DNA from: Novosphingobium sp. Chol11
Lineage (GTDB): Bacteria > Pseudomonadota > Alphaproteobacteria > Sphingomonadales > Sphingomonadaceae
Direction of reading: 5' to 3'
Assembly: GCA_945906105.1 (NCBI GenBank)
Contig: CAMDQO010000020.1
Coordinates: forward strand, 1-49,775
DNA length: 49,775 nucleotides
The notes below the pieces were generated by a model. It worked only from the letters and a program-made list of their open reading frames with translations, had not been told where the DNA came from and made no database searches. A program made the translations under genes and the position numbers. This document shows positions 25,718 through 34,888 of this stretch, in pieces (within the stretch, counting starts at the first letter, position 1; the number at the start of each line of letters is the position of its first letter).

Positions 25718-26899
25718 GTGAACGCCTTGAGCAGCTACAGAGTACTTGAACTCGCGGAGGGCGTTGGCGGCGAGTACTGTGGCAAGCTGCTTGCCGATTT
25801 CGGCGCGGAGGTCATCAAGATCGAGCGACCAGGCGTTGGCAGTCCGACCCGGCGTCTTGGACCGTTTGCAATGAAGGGGGAGAGCATCGAGCACAGCGGA
25901 CTGTTTGGCTACCTCAACACCAACAAGCGCTCAGTAGCACTTGACCTGACAACTACGGCGGGCAGGGACGCGTTGATGCAGCTCTTCGCTGCGGTCGATA
26001 TCGTAATCGACGATCATGCGCCGGGCTGGCTGGCCAATGTCGGCCTCGATCCGCTGCAGATCGACGACAAGTGGCCTAGCCTCGTGCTGTGCTCAATAAC
26101 CGCCTATGGCCAGAATCCACCAGCCGAGCGCAAGCACGCCGAGGATCTGACGGTGTTTCACTCAAGCGGTTGGGGATTTCACACCCCCGGCGTCGGGTTC
26201 GAGGACATGCCACCATTGAAGGGGCCAGGGCGCTTCTTTTCGCATTACGAAGCGGCGCTGGAAGCTGCGATGGTTATCACCGGCAGCCTGTATGATCGCG
26301 AGAGTGACGGACGCGGTCGGTTCATTGATGTCTCGATGCATGAAGTCATGGTGTCGCGCGCCGATTATGTCGTGGCTCAGTTTGTTGCCGGCGAGATGGA
26401 TGTGACCGACTGGCGCGGTGGGTTCGACATGCATGGTCCCGGTGGGATATTTCCCTGCATGGACGGCTTTATCTACGTCTTTATGGCGACGCCGGATCAG
26501 TGGGCCGCCTACCGGAAGATGATCGGCGATCCCGAATGGGCGCGCGATCTCCCGCCTGATTGGCTAATGAAGGGACTGACGCCGGAACGAATCGAACTAA
26601 CCCGGCACGGTCTGCGCACTTGGCTCGCCGGGCGTAACAAGGTCGATGCGGCGCACGAGGCGCAGGAGCTCGGCATTACCCTCGTGCCGGTGAATACGCC
26701 GGTCGAAGTGATGGCTTCGCCGCAATACCGGCATCGGCAATATTTCGTTGATGTCACACACCCGGTGCTGGGCACGCTGAAATACCCGTCGGTTCCCTAC
26801 CGGCTGAGCGAAACACCTGCCGCGATCACGGCACCCGCGCCGCTGCTGGGGCAGGATAGCGCGCGCTACCTGTCGTCAGTCGCTGCAGGGGAGCGCTGA
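25718..26899 (+). CDS. Class III CoA-transferase, subunit with catalytic Asp
   Basis: A 393-residue CaiB/BaiF-type protein. GEYCGKLLADFGAEVIKIE marks the N-terminus, and an aspartate (Asp143, in KHAEDLTVF) occupies the catalytic position. It is followed two bases later by a second family member that lacks this residue, so the two probably form a heteromer as in benzylsuccinate CoA-transferase (BbsEF). I start it at GTG 25718, twelve bases after AGGGGA; a GTG at 25706 touches that site and is less likely. The role is activation of a carboxylic acid to its CoA ester at the expense of another acyl-CoA. Confidence 0.88.
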   Translation: MNALSSYRVLELAEGVGGEYCGKLLADFGAEVIKIERPGVGSPTRRLGPFAMKGESIEHSGLFGYLNTNKRSVALDLTTTAGRDALMQLFAAVDIVIDDHAPGWLANVGLDPLQIDDKWPSLVLCSITAYGQNPPAERKHAEDLTVFHSSGWGFHTPGVGFEDMPPLKGPGRFFSHYEAALEAAMVITGSLYDRESDGRGRFIDVSMHEVMVSRADYVVAQFVAGEMDVTDWRGGFDMHGPGGIFPCMDGFIYVFMATPDQWAAYRKMIGDPEWARDLPPDWLMKGLTPERIELTRHGLRTWLAGRNKVDAAHEAQELGITLVPVNTPVEVMASPQYRHRQYFVDVTHPVLGTLKYPSVPYRLSETPAAITAPAPLLGQDSARYLSSVAAGER

Positions 26900-26901
26900 A
26901 C

Positions 26902-28110
26902 ATGGCCAGCCTGAAACGCGGCGGCCCGCTACAAGGTTTGCGCGTGGTGGAGCTCACAAAAATATGGGCCGGCCCGGAAGCCGGCAAGCACCTCGCCTTT
27001 ATGGGCGCCGAAGTGATTAAGATCGAGACCAACGCTGCGCTCGATTTCACCCGGTTTGACACACTGACCGGCGACATCAACAAGGCACGCGGCTTCATGT
27101 CGGTCAATCCGCAGAAGCTCAGCGCGCAGATCGATATCAAGTCGAAAGCGGGGGTAGATCTCGTGCTCGATCTGCTGAGCCACTCTGACATGCTGATCGA
27201 CAATCTGCGGCCCGGCGCGATGGAGCGGCTAGGGCTGCACTGGGATGCAGTGCGCGCCGTCAATCCGCGCATCGTGCAGGTCACTATGGGGATGTATGGA
27301 AATGATGGCCCACTCACGCATCAGACCGGCTATGCGCCTTGCTTCTGCGCGATCGGCGGACTCAGCGCGCAAGTTGGCTACAAGGACCAGCCGCCCACGG
27401 GTATCAATATGCGCTATGGCGATTCCAGCTATGGGACAGCGGCAGCCTATGCCGGGCTAGTCGCCTTGCTGCATTCACGGCGCACCGGGATCGGGCAATT
27501 CGTCGATGTTTCGGCTGTGGAATGCATGACCACGATGATCGCCGACACCATGATGGATTTTGCCCTCAACGGCACCGAACAGACCTGCGACGGAACCAGG
27601 CATGCCGAGATGGCACCGCACGGGGTCTATCGCTGCAGGGGCGGAGATTGGATCAGCATCGCCGTTTCTAGCGACGCAGGCTGGGCGGCGCTGGCTGACG
27701 TGATGGGCCAGGAAGGGCTAGCCGGAGACGCTCGCTTCGCCGATCTCGCCGCGCGCAAGGCCAATGAGGATGCGCTGGACGAGTTGGTTTCCGATTGGGC
27801 TTCTGTTCGCGATTGCAATGGTATGGTGGGGGTGTTGCAGGGCAGGGGCGTGGCTGCGGGCAAGAGTTGCAACTCGATGGATCTCGTCACGGATGCCCAG
27901 CTCTGGCAGCGCGGCTTCTTTCCCGAAGTGTCGCAGCCTGATGCGACAATCCGGCCGATTGTCGGACCCGGGGCCAAGATTTCGCGGCCAGCACAGATTT
28001 GCGATGATGCCCCCTGGCTGGGCGCTGACACAGACTATGTTCTACGCGACATCCTTGGCCTGTCGGCCGATGCAAGGGCGAGCCTCAAGGAATCAGGGAT
28101 CACTGGCTGA
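26902..28110 (+). CDS. Class III CoA-transferase, subunit lacking catalytic Asp
   Basis: A 402-residue CaiB/BaiF paralogue. The fold landmarks are present (KIWAGPEAGKHLAFMGAEVI, SVNPQKLSAQIDI, IDNLRPGAMERLGL), but the catalytic aspartate position reads alanine (Ala145 in HQTGYAPCFCAIGG). That suggests a structural or regulatory partner of the upstream subunit. The ATG lies two bases after the previous stop, so stoichiometric translation is likely. The pair is distinct from the single CoA-transferase at 10230. Confidence 0.87.
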   Translation: MASLKRGGPLQGLRVVELTKIWAGPEAGKHLAFMGAEVIKIETNAALDFTRFDTLTGDINKARGFMSVNPQKLSAQIDIKSKAGVDLVLDLLSHSDMLIDNLRPGAMERLGLHWDAVRAVNPRIVQVTMGMYGNDGPLTHQTGYAPCFCAIGGLSAQVGYKDQPPTGINMRYGDSSYGTAAAYAGLVALLHSRRTGIGQFVDVSAVECMTTMIADTMMDFALNGTEQTCDGTRHAEMAPHGVYRCRGGDWISIAVSSDAGWAALADVMGQEGLAGDARFADLAARKANEDALDELVSDWASVRDCNGMVGVLQGRGVAAGKSCNSMDLVTDAQLWQRGFFPEVSQPDATIRPIVGPGAKISRPAQICDDAPWLGADTDYVLRDILGLSADARASLKESGITG

Positions 28111-28164
28111 TTGCTGCGCTGAATGAAATTGGCGCTTAGAAAACAACTGTACAAGGACATGACC

Positions 28165-29460
28165 ATGGCTAACCCGCTGAGCGAATCCGAACAGATCGCG
28201 GCGATCGATATTGATGCAACCACGCTTGCCGACCCGGCGATCCTCGCTCACCCTAATGCGTTCTACAAAGCGATCCGGACACGCGATCCGATCCACTTCG
28301 ACAAACAGCTCAACATGTATCTGGTCTCGCGCTACGAGGACTTGCAGACGGTCTTTCGCGATCCGCTGACCTTTTCAGTCAAAAAGGGGTTCAAGGCGCA
28401 GTATGCGCAGGGCTTCCAAGAGGAGTTGAAGGCCCGGCTCGAACGCGATGCTGGCGGCTTTTTCGAGGAAGCGATCATGACCGATCCGCCCGAACATACC
28501 CGGGTCCGGCGCTTGCTAGACGGGGCCTTCACGGCGCACCGGGTCAAAACACTTGAGCCTGAGATTGTCGCGATATGCAGCGAAGTCATCGAACACTTGC
28601 TCGATCGGGGCGAAGCTGAGATTTTCAGTGACTTCGCGGTGCCGATCACTAGCGCGATCATCTGCAAGCAGCTGGGGGTAGATCTGCCTTCCGAGACTGT
28701 CCAGCGGTGGGCGCTTGCCTTCACCAATCAGATCAGCCGCATGACCACGCGCGAGGACTTCGAAGGGCTTGCGGCGGATCTGGTCGAGCTGCAGAGGTTC
28801 ATCATAGAGCAGATAAATGACCGCAAGGCCGCCCGCCGTGAGGACATGATTTCCGATCTGGTTCATGCGCGGACCGACGATGAAGCCAATCCGGCCTTGT
28901 CGTTCGGCGAGACAGTCGGGCTTTGCCGGGCATTGTTGATTGCCGGCAACGAAACCACAGCAACAGCGCTGACGGCGATGTTCTTTATCCTCGCCACCCA
29001 GCCCGAAGTAGCCAGGCAGCTTAGCGAGAATGTCGATGATGATCGCTTTGTAACACGCTTTGTCGAAGAAGTGCTCAGGATCGATCCGCCAGTCCGCGGC
29101 ATCACGCGGATGACGACGCAGGAGGTGGAGGTGGGCGGCGTGCTGCTGCCAGCCGGCGCACATCTGCTGTTGCTCTATGCATCGGCCAACGACGACGAGA
29201 AGGAATTTCCCGCCCCGCGAGAATTCAATATCGAACGCTCAAACCTCGGGCGGCACTTTGCCTTCGGTGGTGGCGTGCATCGTTGCGCAGCGTCCGCGCT
29301 GGCGCGAATGGAACTGAAAGTTGCCGCGCGTGAAATCGTGCGGCGCATGTCCGATATCCGGCTGGCCATTCCGCTCGACGAGATCAGATATCAGCCGACG
29401 CTTGCCACCCACACAATATCAAATCTGGAACTGACTTTTTCACGCAGGCATTTGTCGTAG
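28165..29460 (+). CDS. Cytochrome P450
   Basis: A 431-residue soluble bacterial P450. The I-helix oxygen-binding motif is LIAGNETTA, the ExxR motif is in EEVLRID, and the haem loop reads FAFGGGVHRCAAS with Cys374 as ligand. It hydroxylates an unactivated carbon with two electrons from a ferredoxin and reductase; neither is encoded beside it, and the XylT-type ferredoxin is an unlikely donor. I choose the ATG at 28165 because AAGGA stands 7 bases before it; ATGs at 28159 and 28123 are in frame. It follows the CoA-transferase pair, so the substrate may be a CoA ester or an acid of a polycyclic compound. Confidence 0.94.
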   Translation: MANPLSESEQIAAIDIDATTLADPAILAHPNAFYKAIRTRDPIHFDKQLNMYLVSRYEDLQTVFRDPLTFSVKKGFKAQYAQGFQEELKARLERDAGGFFEEAIMTDPPEHTRVRRLLDGAFTAHRVKTLEPEIVAICSEVIEHLLDRGEAEIFSDFAVPITSAIICKQLGVDLPSETVQRWALAFTNQISRMTTREDFEGLAADLVELQRFIIEQINDRKAARREDMISDLVHARTDDEANPALSFGETVGLCRALLIAGNETTATALTAMFFILATQPEVARQLSENVDDDRFVTRFVEEVLRIDPPVRGITRMTTQEVEVGGVLLPAGAHLLLLYASANDDEKEFPAPREFNIERSNLGRHFAFGGGVHRCAASALARMELKVAAREIVRRMSDIRLAIPLDEIRYQPTLATHTISNLELTFSRRHLS

Positions 29461-29462
29461 CC

Positions 29463-30311
29463 ATGGGACAGCTTCTGGCAGGCAAAGTTGCCATTGTAAC
29501 CGGGGGCGCCAATGGCCTTGGCAGGGCAACCGCCGAGAGATTTGTCGCCGAAGGTTCCCGGGTCGTAATTGCCGATAGGGATGGGGGCAGGGGCGGGGCA
29601 TTGGCTGCGCAGCTAGGCGATGCTGTGCGGTTCCTGCTGACCGATGTCTCTCAGGCAGACCAGATGCAGGCGCTGATCGATTTTGCGGTAAGCGAATTCG
29701 GCGGATTGCACGTCATGTTCAACAATGCCGGGGTTTCGCAAGCTGTCCATCCGCATTTTGTCGATGACGATCTGGCCGACTTTCACAAGGTGATGGAGGT
29801 CAACCTGCTGGGGGTGATGCTGGGCACCCAGCGCGCCGCGCGCCATATGAAAGAGAACGGCGGCGGTTCGATCATTAATGCGGCATCCATTGGCGGTTCC
29901 CAGGCGGGATGCGGGATCATTGTCTATCGCGCCTCCAAGGCGGCGGTCATCCATTTCACCAAATGCATGGCGATTGATTTCGCCCAGTATGGCATTCGGG
30001 TGAACTGCATTTCGCCGGGAAACATCCAGACCGAGATGTCGGCGTTTCCCGGACAGGGGATGACCGAGGAGATGATCGAAAGTATCCAGGCGGCGATGCT
30101 ACCCATCCGGTTCGCCGCGCAGCCACTGAAGCGCCGGGGCACGCCGGAGGATATCGCCAGCACCGCGCTTTACCTTGCCAGCGACATGTCGGCGCAGATG
30201 ACCGGGCAGGAACTGGTCGTCGACGGCGGGGCATCGGCGGGCGATCCGGTCAACCGCTTTATCGAAGTTGCGCAGGCGCGGGCGAGGATCATGCAGGACC
30301 TGTCGGCCTGA
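29463..30311 (+). CDS. Short-chain dehydrogenase/reductase
   Basis: A 282-residue classical SDR: TGGANGLG cofactor motif, NNAG, catalytic serine in NAASIGGSQ, and YRASK. The C-terminal extension after the usual VDGGAS end (about 25 residues) is longer than in FabG. It begins two bases after the P450 stop, so it probably oxidises the alcohol made by the P450. It is convergent with the KstD-like gene across 13 bp. Confidence 0.88.
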   Translation: MGQLLAGKVAIVTGGANGLGRATAERFVAEGSRVVIADRDGGRGGALAAQLGDAVRFLLTDVSQADQMQALIDFAVSEFGGLHVMFNNAGVSQAVHPHFVDDDLADFHKVMEVNLLGVMLGTQRAARHMKENGGGSIINAASIGGSQAGCGIIVYRASKAAVIHFTKCMAIDFAQYGIRVNCISPGNIQTEMSAFPGQGMTEEMIESIQAAMLPIRFAAQPLKRRGTPEDIASTALYLASDMSAQMTGQELVVDGGASAGDPVNRFIEVAQARARIMQDLSA

Positions 30312-30324
30312 CGGGCGGCTCTCG

Positions 30325-32055
30325 TCAGATCGACTTGCCGGCCAGATGCATCGCGGCGCGTGCGCCGAAGATCATGGCCGGACCGATTGTCACGCCGCCT
30401 GCTGGGTAAGTCCGGCCCATCATCGAAGCTGCTGAACTACCCGCCGCATAGAGCCCTAGTATGGGCTTTACGGTCTCGTCGATCACCTGCCCGTCGCAGT
30501 TGGTCGCAAGGCCGCCCTTGGTGCCGATATCGCCGACGTGGATCGCGATGGCATAGAACGGCGCCTTGCCGATGGAGCCAAGCGTGCTGTTGGGCATGTG
30601 CTTCGGATCGCTGTAGTGGCGTTCGTAGGTCTCTTCGCCGCGATGGAAATCCTCGTCGATACCGCTTTGCGCAAAAGCGTTGTACCGGGCCACTCCGGCT
30701 TCGAGCCCTGCCGGATCAATGCCCAGCTTGCCGGCAAGTTCAGACAGGCTATCGGCCTTGATGACGATGCGATTCACATCTTCGGGTAGCATCGCGTCAA
30801 AAGCGCGGGGCATCGCCAGCATCGGACCGGCCAGATAGTTGCGGCGATAGTGTTCGTCGAAGATGTAAAAGCTCGGCTCATCCGGGGTGGCCGCAGCATC
30901 GGCCATGGCGCGGCCGGCCTCATCGTAATTGGACCCATCGTTCATGAAACGCGCGCCTTTGTGGTTGACGATCATGCAGCCGGGGAAGGCGCGGTCGAAG
31001 AACATGCCGCAAGTGAGCGCTGCACTTTCGAGGCGGTAAACCGGTATCCACCAGGCCTCGTCCATCAAACTGGTCGCCGCCCCCACGGCCATGCCGGCAG
31101 CGATGGCCTCGCCGGTGTTGATGTCGGCGGGCGCAACACCGCGCGCAACATCGGGAGCACGTTTCAGGAATTTTGCCCGCATTTCCGGATTCGCCCCGAA
31201 GCCTCCGCCGGCAAGGATCACGCCGCGCCGGGCGCGCAGGCGCATTTGTTTGCCGTCGCGGATCGCGACGAGCCCCGCAATGCGGCCCTCGGTGCGGACA
31301 AGACTCTCCAGCCGGGTCTGCGTCAGAATCGGCACCTCGCGATCGCGCAGGCTAAGCATCAGCCTGCCGATCAGAGCATTGCCCAGCGTCAGCCGGGGCG
31401 AGGTGCCGCGCCGGATCAGCCAGGGCAGGTCGAGGTAATGGCGGGCCATACGCCGGGCAATCAGGCCTATCCAGCCTTTGTCCTTGCGCAGGATCGTCGC
31501 GACCTCGTCGGTCGTGAAAGTCGCTCCAAAGATCACCGTTTGCGGGTGAGGGGCGCGCAGAAGGTCGATGTCCCCGCCCAGTTCACGCGCCGCCAGCGGG
31601 AGTGGATCGAGCGCCCGATAGCGGACTTTCCCGCCGGGTCGGTTGGAGTAATAGTCCGGGAGCGGACCGGCACGGAAGGCGAGCCGGGAATTGGCTTCAA
31701 GATAGCGGATCAATTTCGGACCCGTTTCCAGATAGGCCTGTGCCAAGGCAGGATCGAAGTGCTCACCGAGCGTTTCCTCGAGGTATTGCAAGCCTTCCGC
31801 AAGCGAATCGGGATAGCCGCGCTCAGCCATGAGATGATTGGCTGGCACCCAGACCGCGCCGCCAGAAACTGCCGTCGTCCCGCCCAGCACTGCGCAACTC
31901 TCGATAATGGCGGTGCGCAGTCCGAGGTTGGCGGTGATCAGCGCAGCGGTCATGCCCGCTGCGCCCGAACCGACGACGACGACATCGTAGTCGGCGTCCC
32001 AGCCTTGCCCGTCAGCGCTTCCGGCATCTATCGGCGAATCAGTGATGCACTCCAT
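30325..32055 (-). CDS. FAD-dependent 3-ketosteroid Delta1-dehydrogenase-like flavoprotein
   Basis: A 576-residue flavoprotein of the KstD/fumarate-reductase group. The FAD-binding start is VVVVGSGAAGM, followed by an ESCAVLGGTTAVSGG block. Near the C-terminus PFYAIAIHVGDIGTKGG and AGSSAASMMGRTYPAGG match the corresponding stretches of 3-ketosteroid dehydrogenases, including a conserved Tyr (501). The family introduces a double bond next to a ring ketone and passes electrons to the quinone pool. I start it at the ATG 32055 after AGAGGAG; a longer frame is open. The substrate may be a ketone on an alicyclic ring, not necessarily a steroid. Confidence 0.87.
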   Translation of the reverse strand: MECITDSPIDAGSADGQGWDADYDVVVVGSGAAGMTAALITANLGLRTAIIESCAVLGGTTAVSGGAVWVPANHLMAERGYPDSLAEGLQYLEETLGEHFDPALAQAYLETGPKLIRYLEANSRLAFRAGPLPDYYSNRPGGKVRYRALDPLPLAARELGGDIDLLRAPHPQTVIFGATFTTDEVATILRKDKGWIGLIARRMARHYLDLPWLIRRGTSPRLTLGNALIGRLMLSLRDREVPILTQTRLESLVRTEGRIAGLVAIRDGKQMRLRARRGVILAGGGFGANPEMRAKFLKRAPDVARGVAPADINTGEAIAAGMAVGAATSLMDEAWWIPVYRLESAALTCGMFFDRAFPGCMIVNHKGARFMNDGSNYDEAGRAMADAAATPDEPSFYIFDEHYRRNYLAGPMLAMPRAFDAMLPEDVNRIVIKADSLSELAGKLGIDPAGLEAGVARYNAFAQSGIDEDFHRGEETYERHYSDPKHMPNSTLGSIGKAPFYAIAIHVGDIGTKGGLATNCDGQVIDETVKPILGLYAAGSSAASMMGRTYPAGGVTIGPAMIFGARAAMHLAGKSI

Positions 32056-32196
32056 GGTGCGTGAAACTCCTCTCATTGCGGGGTCGGCCACCCATCCTTC
32101 CCCGATTAATCCTGTCAACACATCGTACAACAAGTAAAATATACCTGTTGCCAGCGCGTTACGAGATTATCGGGCTAGGGTCGCTTTACTTATATG

Positions 32197-32208
32197 CTAG
32201 AATGTTGC
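32197..32208. promoter_or_regulatory. Partial CTAG motif upstream of the flavin oxygenase gene
   Basis: CTAGAATGTTGC matches the recurring 12-mer at 10 of 12 positions, with the right half-site changed. It lies 74 bp upstream of the oxygenase start in the divergent spacer with the KstD-like gene. This is the weakest member of the set. Confidence 0.4.
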
Positions 32209-32282
32209 ATCCCGCAATCAACGAGTCAGAGGCTCTTTCCCGTCCGGGATTGACCCAGCACTAACAGTGAAGAGAGCGAAGC

Positions 32283-33452
32283 ATGAGCGGCTTGCCAAGT
32301 CCACAGGAGTTGATCGACCGGGCGCGGGACATGAAACCACGCCTCCGGGAACGAGCCGCGAGCGTCGAAGCCAACCGTCTGGTCAGCGACGAGACGATTG
32401 CCGAATTCAAGGAGGCTGGCTTTTTCAAGATCCTGCAGCCAAAGGCCTATGGCGGCTATGAAATGCGCGTCGAAGTGCTGACCGACGTGATCTGTGAAAT
32501 CGCGTCGGCCTGCGGCTCCAGCGGTTGGGCGATCTCCGTTCTGGCGCTTCACCAGTGGGAAGTGAAGCTTCTGGCCGACGATGTCGCGGAGGAAATCTGG
32601 GGCAAGGACACCTCGGTGCTTCTCTCGTCGGCCTATGCGCCCACCGGGGAAGTGCGACCTGCAGAGGGCGGCTTCGTGCTGAACGGGCGCTGGCCATTTT
32701 CGAGCGGCTGTGATCATGCGCAATGGGCGATTCTTGGCGGAATTCGGCCTCCCGGTGGCCCCGGCGAGGCTCCGGCGCACTGCGGTTTCTTCGTTCCGCG
32801 CACGGATTACACGATTGTCGATGACTGGTTCACGCTTGGGCTGGCAGGCACAGGATCGAAATCGGTCGTGCTGGATAACGTGTTCGTACCCGCACGGCGC
32901 CACCACCCGATCTTCGGCTCCGCGCCACCACCAGCAGCGGGTTCCAGCACGATCTACAAATTGCCGTTCGGACTGGTGTTCATGGAAATGCTCGCCGCTG
33001 CCGTCCACGGCATGACGCGCGGCATCCTTGAGCAATACATTGAACGCAGCGCGACGCGCATTGCCACGATGGATCGTTCGCGCTTTGCCGATAATCCTGA
33101 CACCCACCGCTCTATTGCCGAATCCGATTATGTGATCCGCTGCGCGCGACTGCTGAGCCACGCCAACCTGTCGGCAGCTTATGATGCCGTGGAAAGCAGC
33201 AACGGGCAGCCGGTAATCGACAAGGCCAGGCACTTCTGGGAAGCGGCAAAATCTGTGCATACCTGCGCCGAAGTGGCGCAGCGACTCTATGCCAACAGCG
33301 GTGCCCATGCGATCCTCGCCGGTGACAGAATCCAGCGAACCTTCCGCGACATTCAGAGCGCGACGAACCACATGGCGTTCAATGCCAATGGCTATGCTCG
33401 CAATTACGGCGGGATGACCATGGGGCATCCCAATATTTTGAACCTGATCTGA
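32283..33452 (+). CDS. Flavin-dependent monooxygenase oxygenase component (HsaA/HpaH-like)
   Basis: A 389-residue protein of the acyl-CoA-dehydrogenase fold that lacks acyl-CoA features and instead resembles class D flavin monooxygenases such as HsaA and the C2 component of 4-hydroxyphenylacetate hydroxylase. These hydroxylate a phenol ortho to the hydroxyl using reduced flavin from a separate reductase. Landmarks are FKILQPKAYGG, SSGWAISV and FSSGCDHAQWAI. The reductase is most likely the one encoded at 35718. AGAGAGCGAAGC precedes the ATG. It could form the catechol for XylE. Confidence 0.88.
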   Translation: MSGLPSPQELIDRARDMKPRLRERAASVEANRLVSDETIAEFKEAGFFKILQPKAYGGYEMRVEVLTDVICEIASACGSSGWAISVLALHQWEVKLLADDVAEEIWGKDTSVLLSSAYAPTGEVRPAEGGFVLNGRWPFSSGCDHAQWAILGGIRPPGGPGEAPAHCGFFVPRTDYTIVDDWFTLGLAGTGSKSVVLDNVFVPARRHHPIFGSAPPPAAGSSTIYKLPFGLVFMEMLAAAVHGMTRGILEQYIERSATRIATMDRSRFADNPDTHRSIAESDYVIRCARLLSHANLSAAYDAVESSNGQPVIDKARHFWEAAKSVHTCAEVAQRLYANSGAHAILAGDRIQRTFRDIQSATNHMAFNANGYARNYGGMTMGHPNILNLI

Positions 33453-33602
33453 AATGCAGCGCGGGCCGCGAATTGGCCGGCACTAGATGTGAATGACGCA
33501 ATGCCCGCGCTCCCTGGCTGATGCCTTCGAAGGGGAAACTCTGACCTCCCGGTGCCGACCAGGCCACTGACGCGGACAGAGTGCAGGCGAATGGAGGACA
33601 TG

Positions 33603-34835
33603 ATGAAAGTACTCTCGTTCCAGCAGCTGCCATACCGGCATTTGCCCAATGATTTTGCGTCGAAATACGATTCGATCGTGACGACCCCCTATTTCGACCT
33701 CGTCGACCCGAAGTTGATGCATCAGGATCACAACCATTTCCTCGACGAAATGCTGCATGCCGCACGCTGCGGTTTCGATGGTGTGGGGACGACAGAACAC
33801 GGCCAGGCCTCTTATGACATCCTTCCCAATCCTAACATGCAGATGGCGGCGCTTGCCTATGCCACCCAGTCGGAAGGACTGACCACGGCGCTCGCTTGCC
33901 TGGGACGCGCACTCGGCAAAACGCGGGAACCGCTTCGCATCGCAGAGGAATATTCGGTGATCGACCAGATCAGCGGCGGGCGCATGATCGCCGGTTTCCC
34001 GATCTCGCTGAGTTGGGACTCCAACCTGAACGCCGGCATCGCGCCTATCGATACGCGCCCTCGTTTCGCCGAGAATATCGCGCTGATCGACAAGGCGATG
34101 AAGTCGAAGGAATCCTTCGCCTGGAACGGCCGCTTCAACAAGTATTCCAACGTCAACATCTGGCCGCGTCCCGTGCAGCCCTCGATGCCGGTCTGGTCGC
34201 CTGCGGTGGGCAATCCAAACACGCTGGCGGGCATTCTCGACCGCGATCAGGTGTTCCTCTATTTCAGCTGGTTCGGCCCTAAGCTCACTGGGCGCGTGTT
34301 TGATCGTTATTGGGACATGGCCGAAGAGCGCGGACGAGATCGCAATCCCTATCGCCTTGCCTTCCTGCAATGCGTTGCAGTGGCTGAAACCGACGAGGAA
34401 GCGCACCGGGTTTACGGGCCGCATGTCAAGGCTGCGTTCAATACCGGGCTTGGCTCGATCCCGATGTCGAGCCTGAGCATACCGGGCTATATGGACATCA
34501 ACGGCGTGGAACACGTGGTGAAGGATCCAGGCGATTTTGGCATGTTCCCGATCATGCGCACCGCGTCTTACGAGCAGATCGTCGATGCGCAGGCCTGCAT
34601 CGTTGGTGGGGTCGATACGGTAGCCGAGCAACTGATCGAGTTGGTCAAGGAGAGGCGCATCGGCAATCTCCTGCTCATGGTTCAGCATGGCTCGATGCCG
34701 ACCGAACTGACCAAGCAGAACATCAGCCTGCTTGCCGAAAAAGTCATGCCGCGCCTGCGGGCAGCCTGGCAGGACGCGGGATTTGCCGACGAGAACTGGG
34801 AACACAAATGGTGGCCCACCGGACTGCCCAAGTAA
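33603..34835 (+). CDS. Luciferase-like (LLM class) flavin-dependent oxidoreductase
   Basis: A 410-residue luciferase-fold protein, diverged from the one at 22387. It has GFDGVGTTEHGQ near the start, ISGGRMIAGFPI, and the tail KVMPRLRAAW. Family members use reduced FMN to oxygenate, and some cleave C-C or C-S bonds. ATGGAGGA stands just upstream, and I take the ATG at 33603 (5 bases after GGAGG); an overlapping ATG sits 3 bases earlier. It lies 150 bp after the HsaA-like gene, in the same run. Confidence 0.87.
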   Translation: MKVLSFQQLPYRHLPNDFASKYDSIVTTPYFDLVDPKLMHQDHNHFLDEMLHAARCGFDGVGTTEHGQASYDILPNPNMQMAALAYATQSEGLTTALACLGRALGKTREPLRIAEEYSVIDQISGGRMIAGFPISLSWDSNLNAGIAPIDTRPRFAENIALIDKAMKSKESFAWNGRFNKYSNVNIWPRPVQPSMPVWSPAVGNPNTLAGILDRDQVFLYFSWFGPKLTGRVFDRYWDMAEERGRDRNPYRLAFLQCVAVAETDEEAHRVYGPHVKAAFNTGLGSIPMSSLSIPGYMDINGVEHVVKDPGDFGMFPIMRTASYEQIVDAQACIVGGVDTVAEQLIELVKERRIGNLLLMVQHGSMPTELTKQNISLLAEKVMPRLRAAWQDAGFADENWEHKWWPTGLPK

Positions 34836-34888
34836 TTGCCCGGCCCAAATAGCGCTTCGGCACCAGACAAGATTCGGAGTTAGGCATA

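Noticed and set aside
30850..32064. Open frame of 404 codons on the plus strand opposite the KstD-like gene
   Set aside because: Antisense to a gene with strong flavoprotein motifs; no ribosome binding site or recognisable domain.
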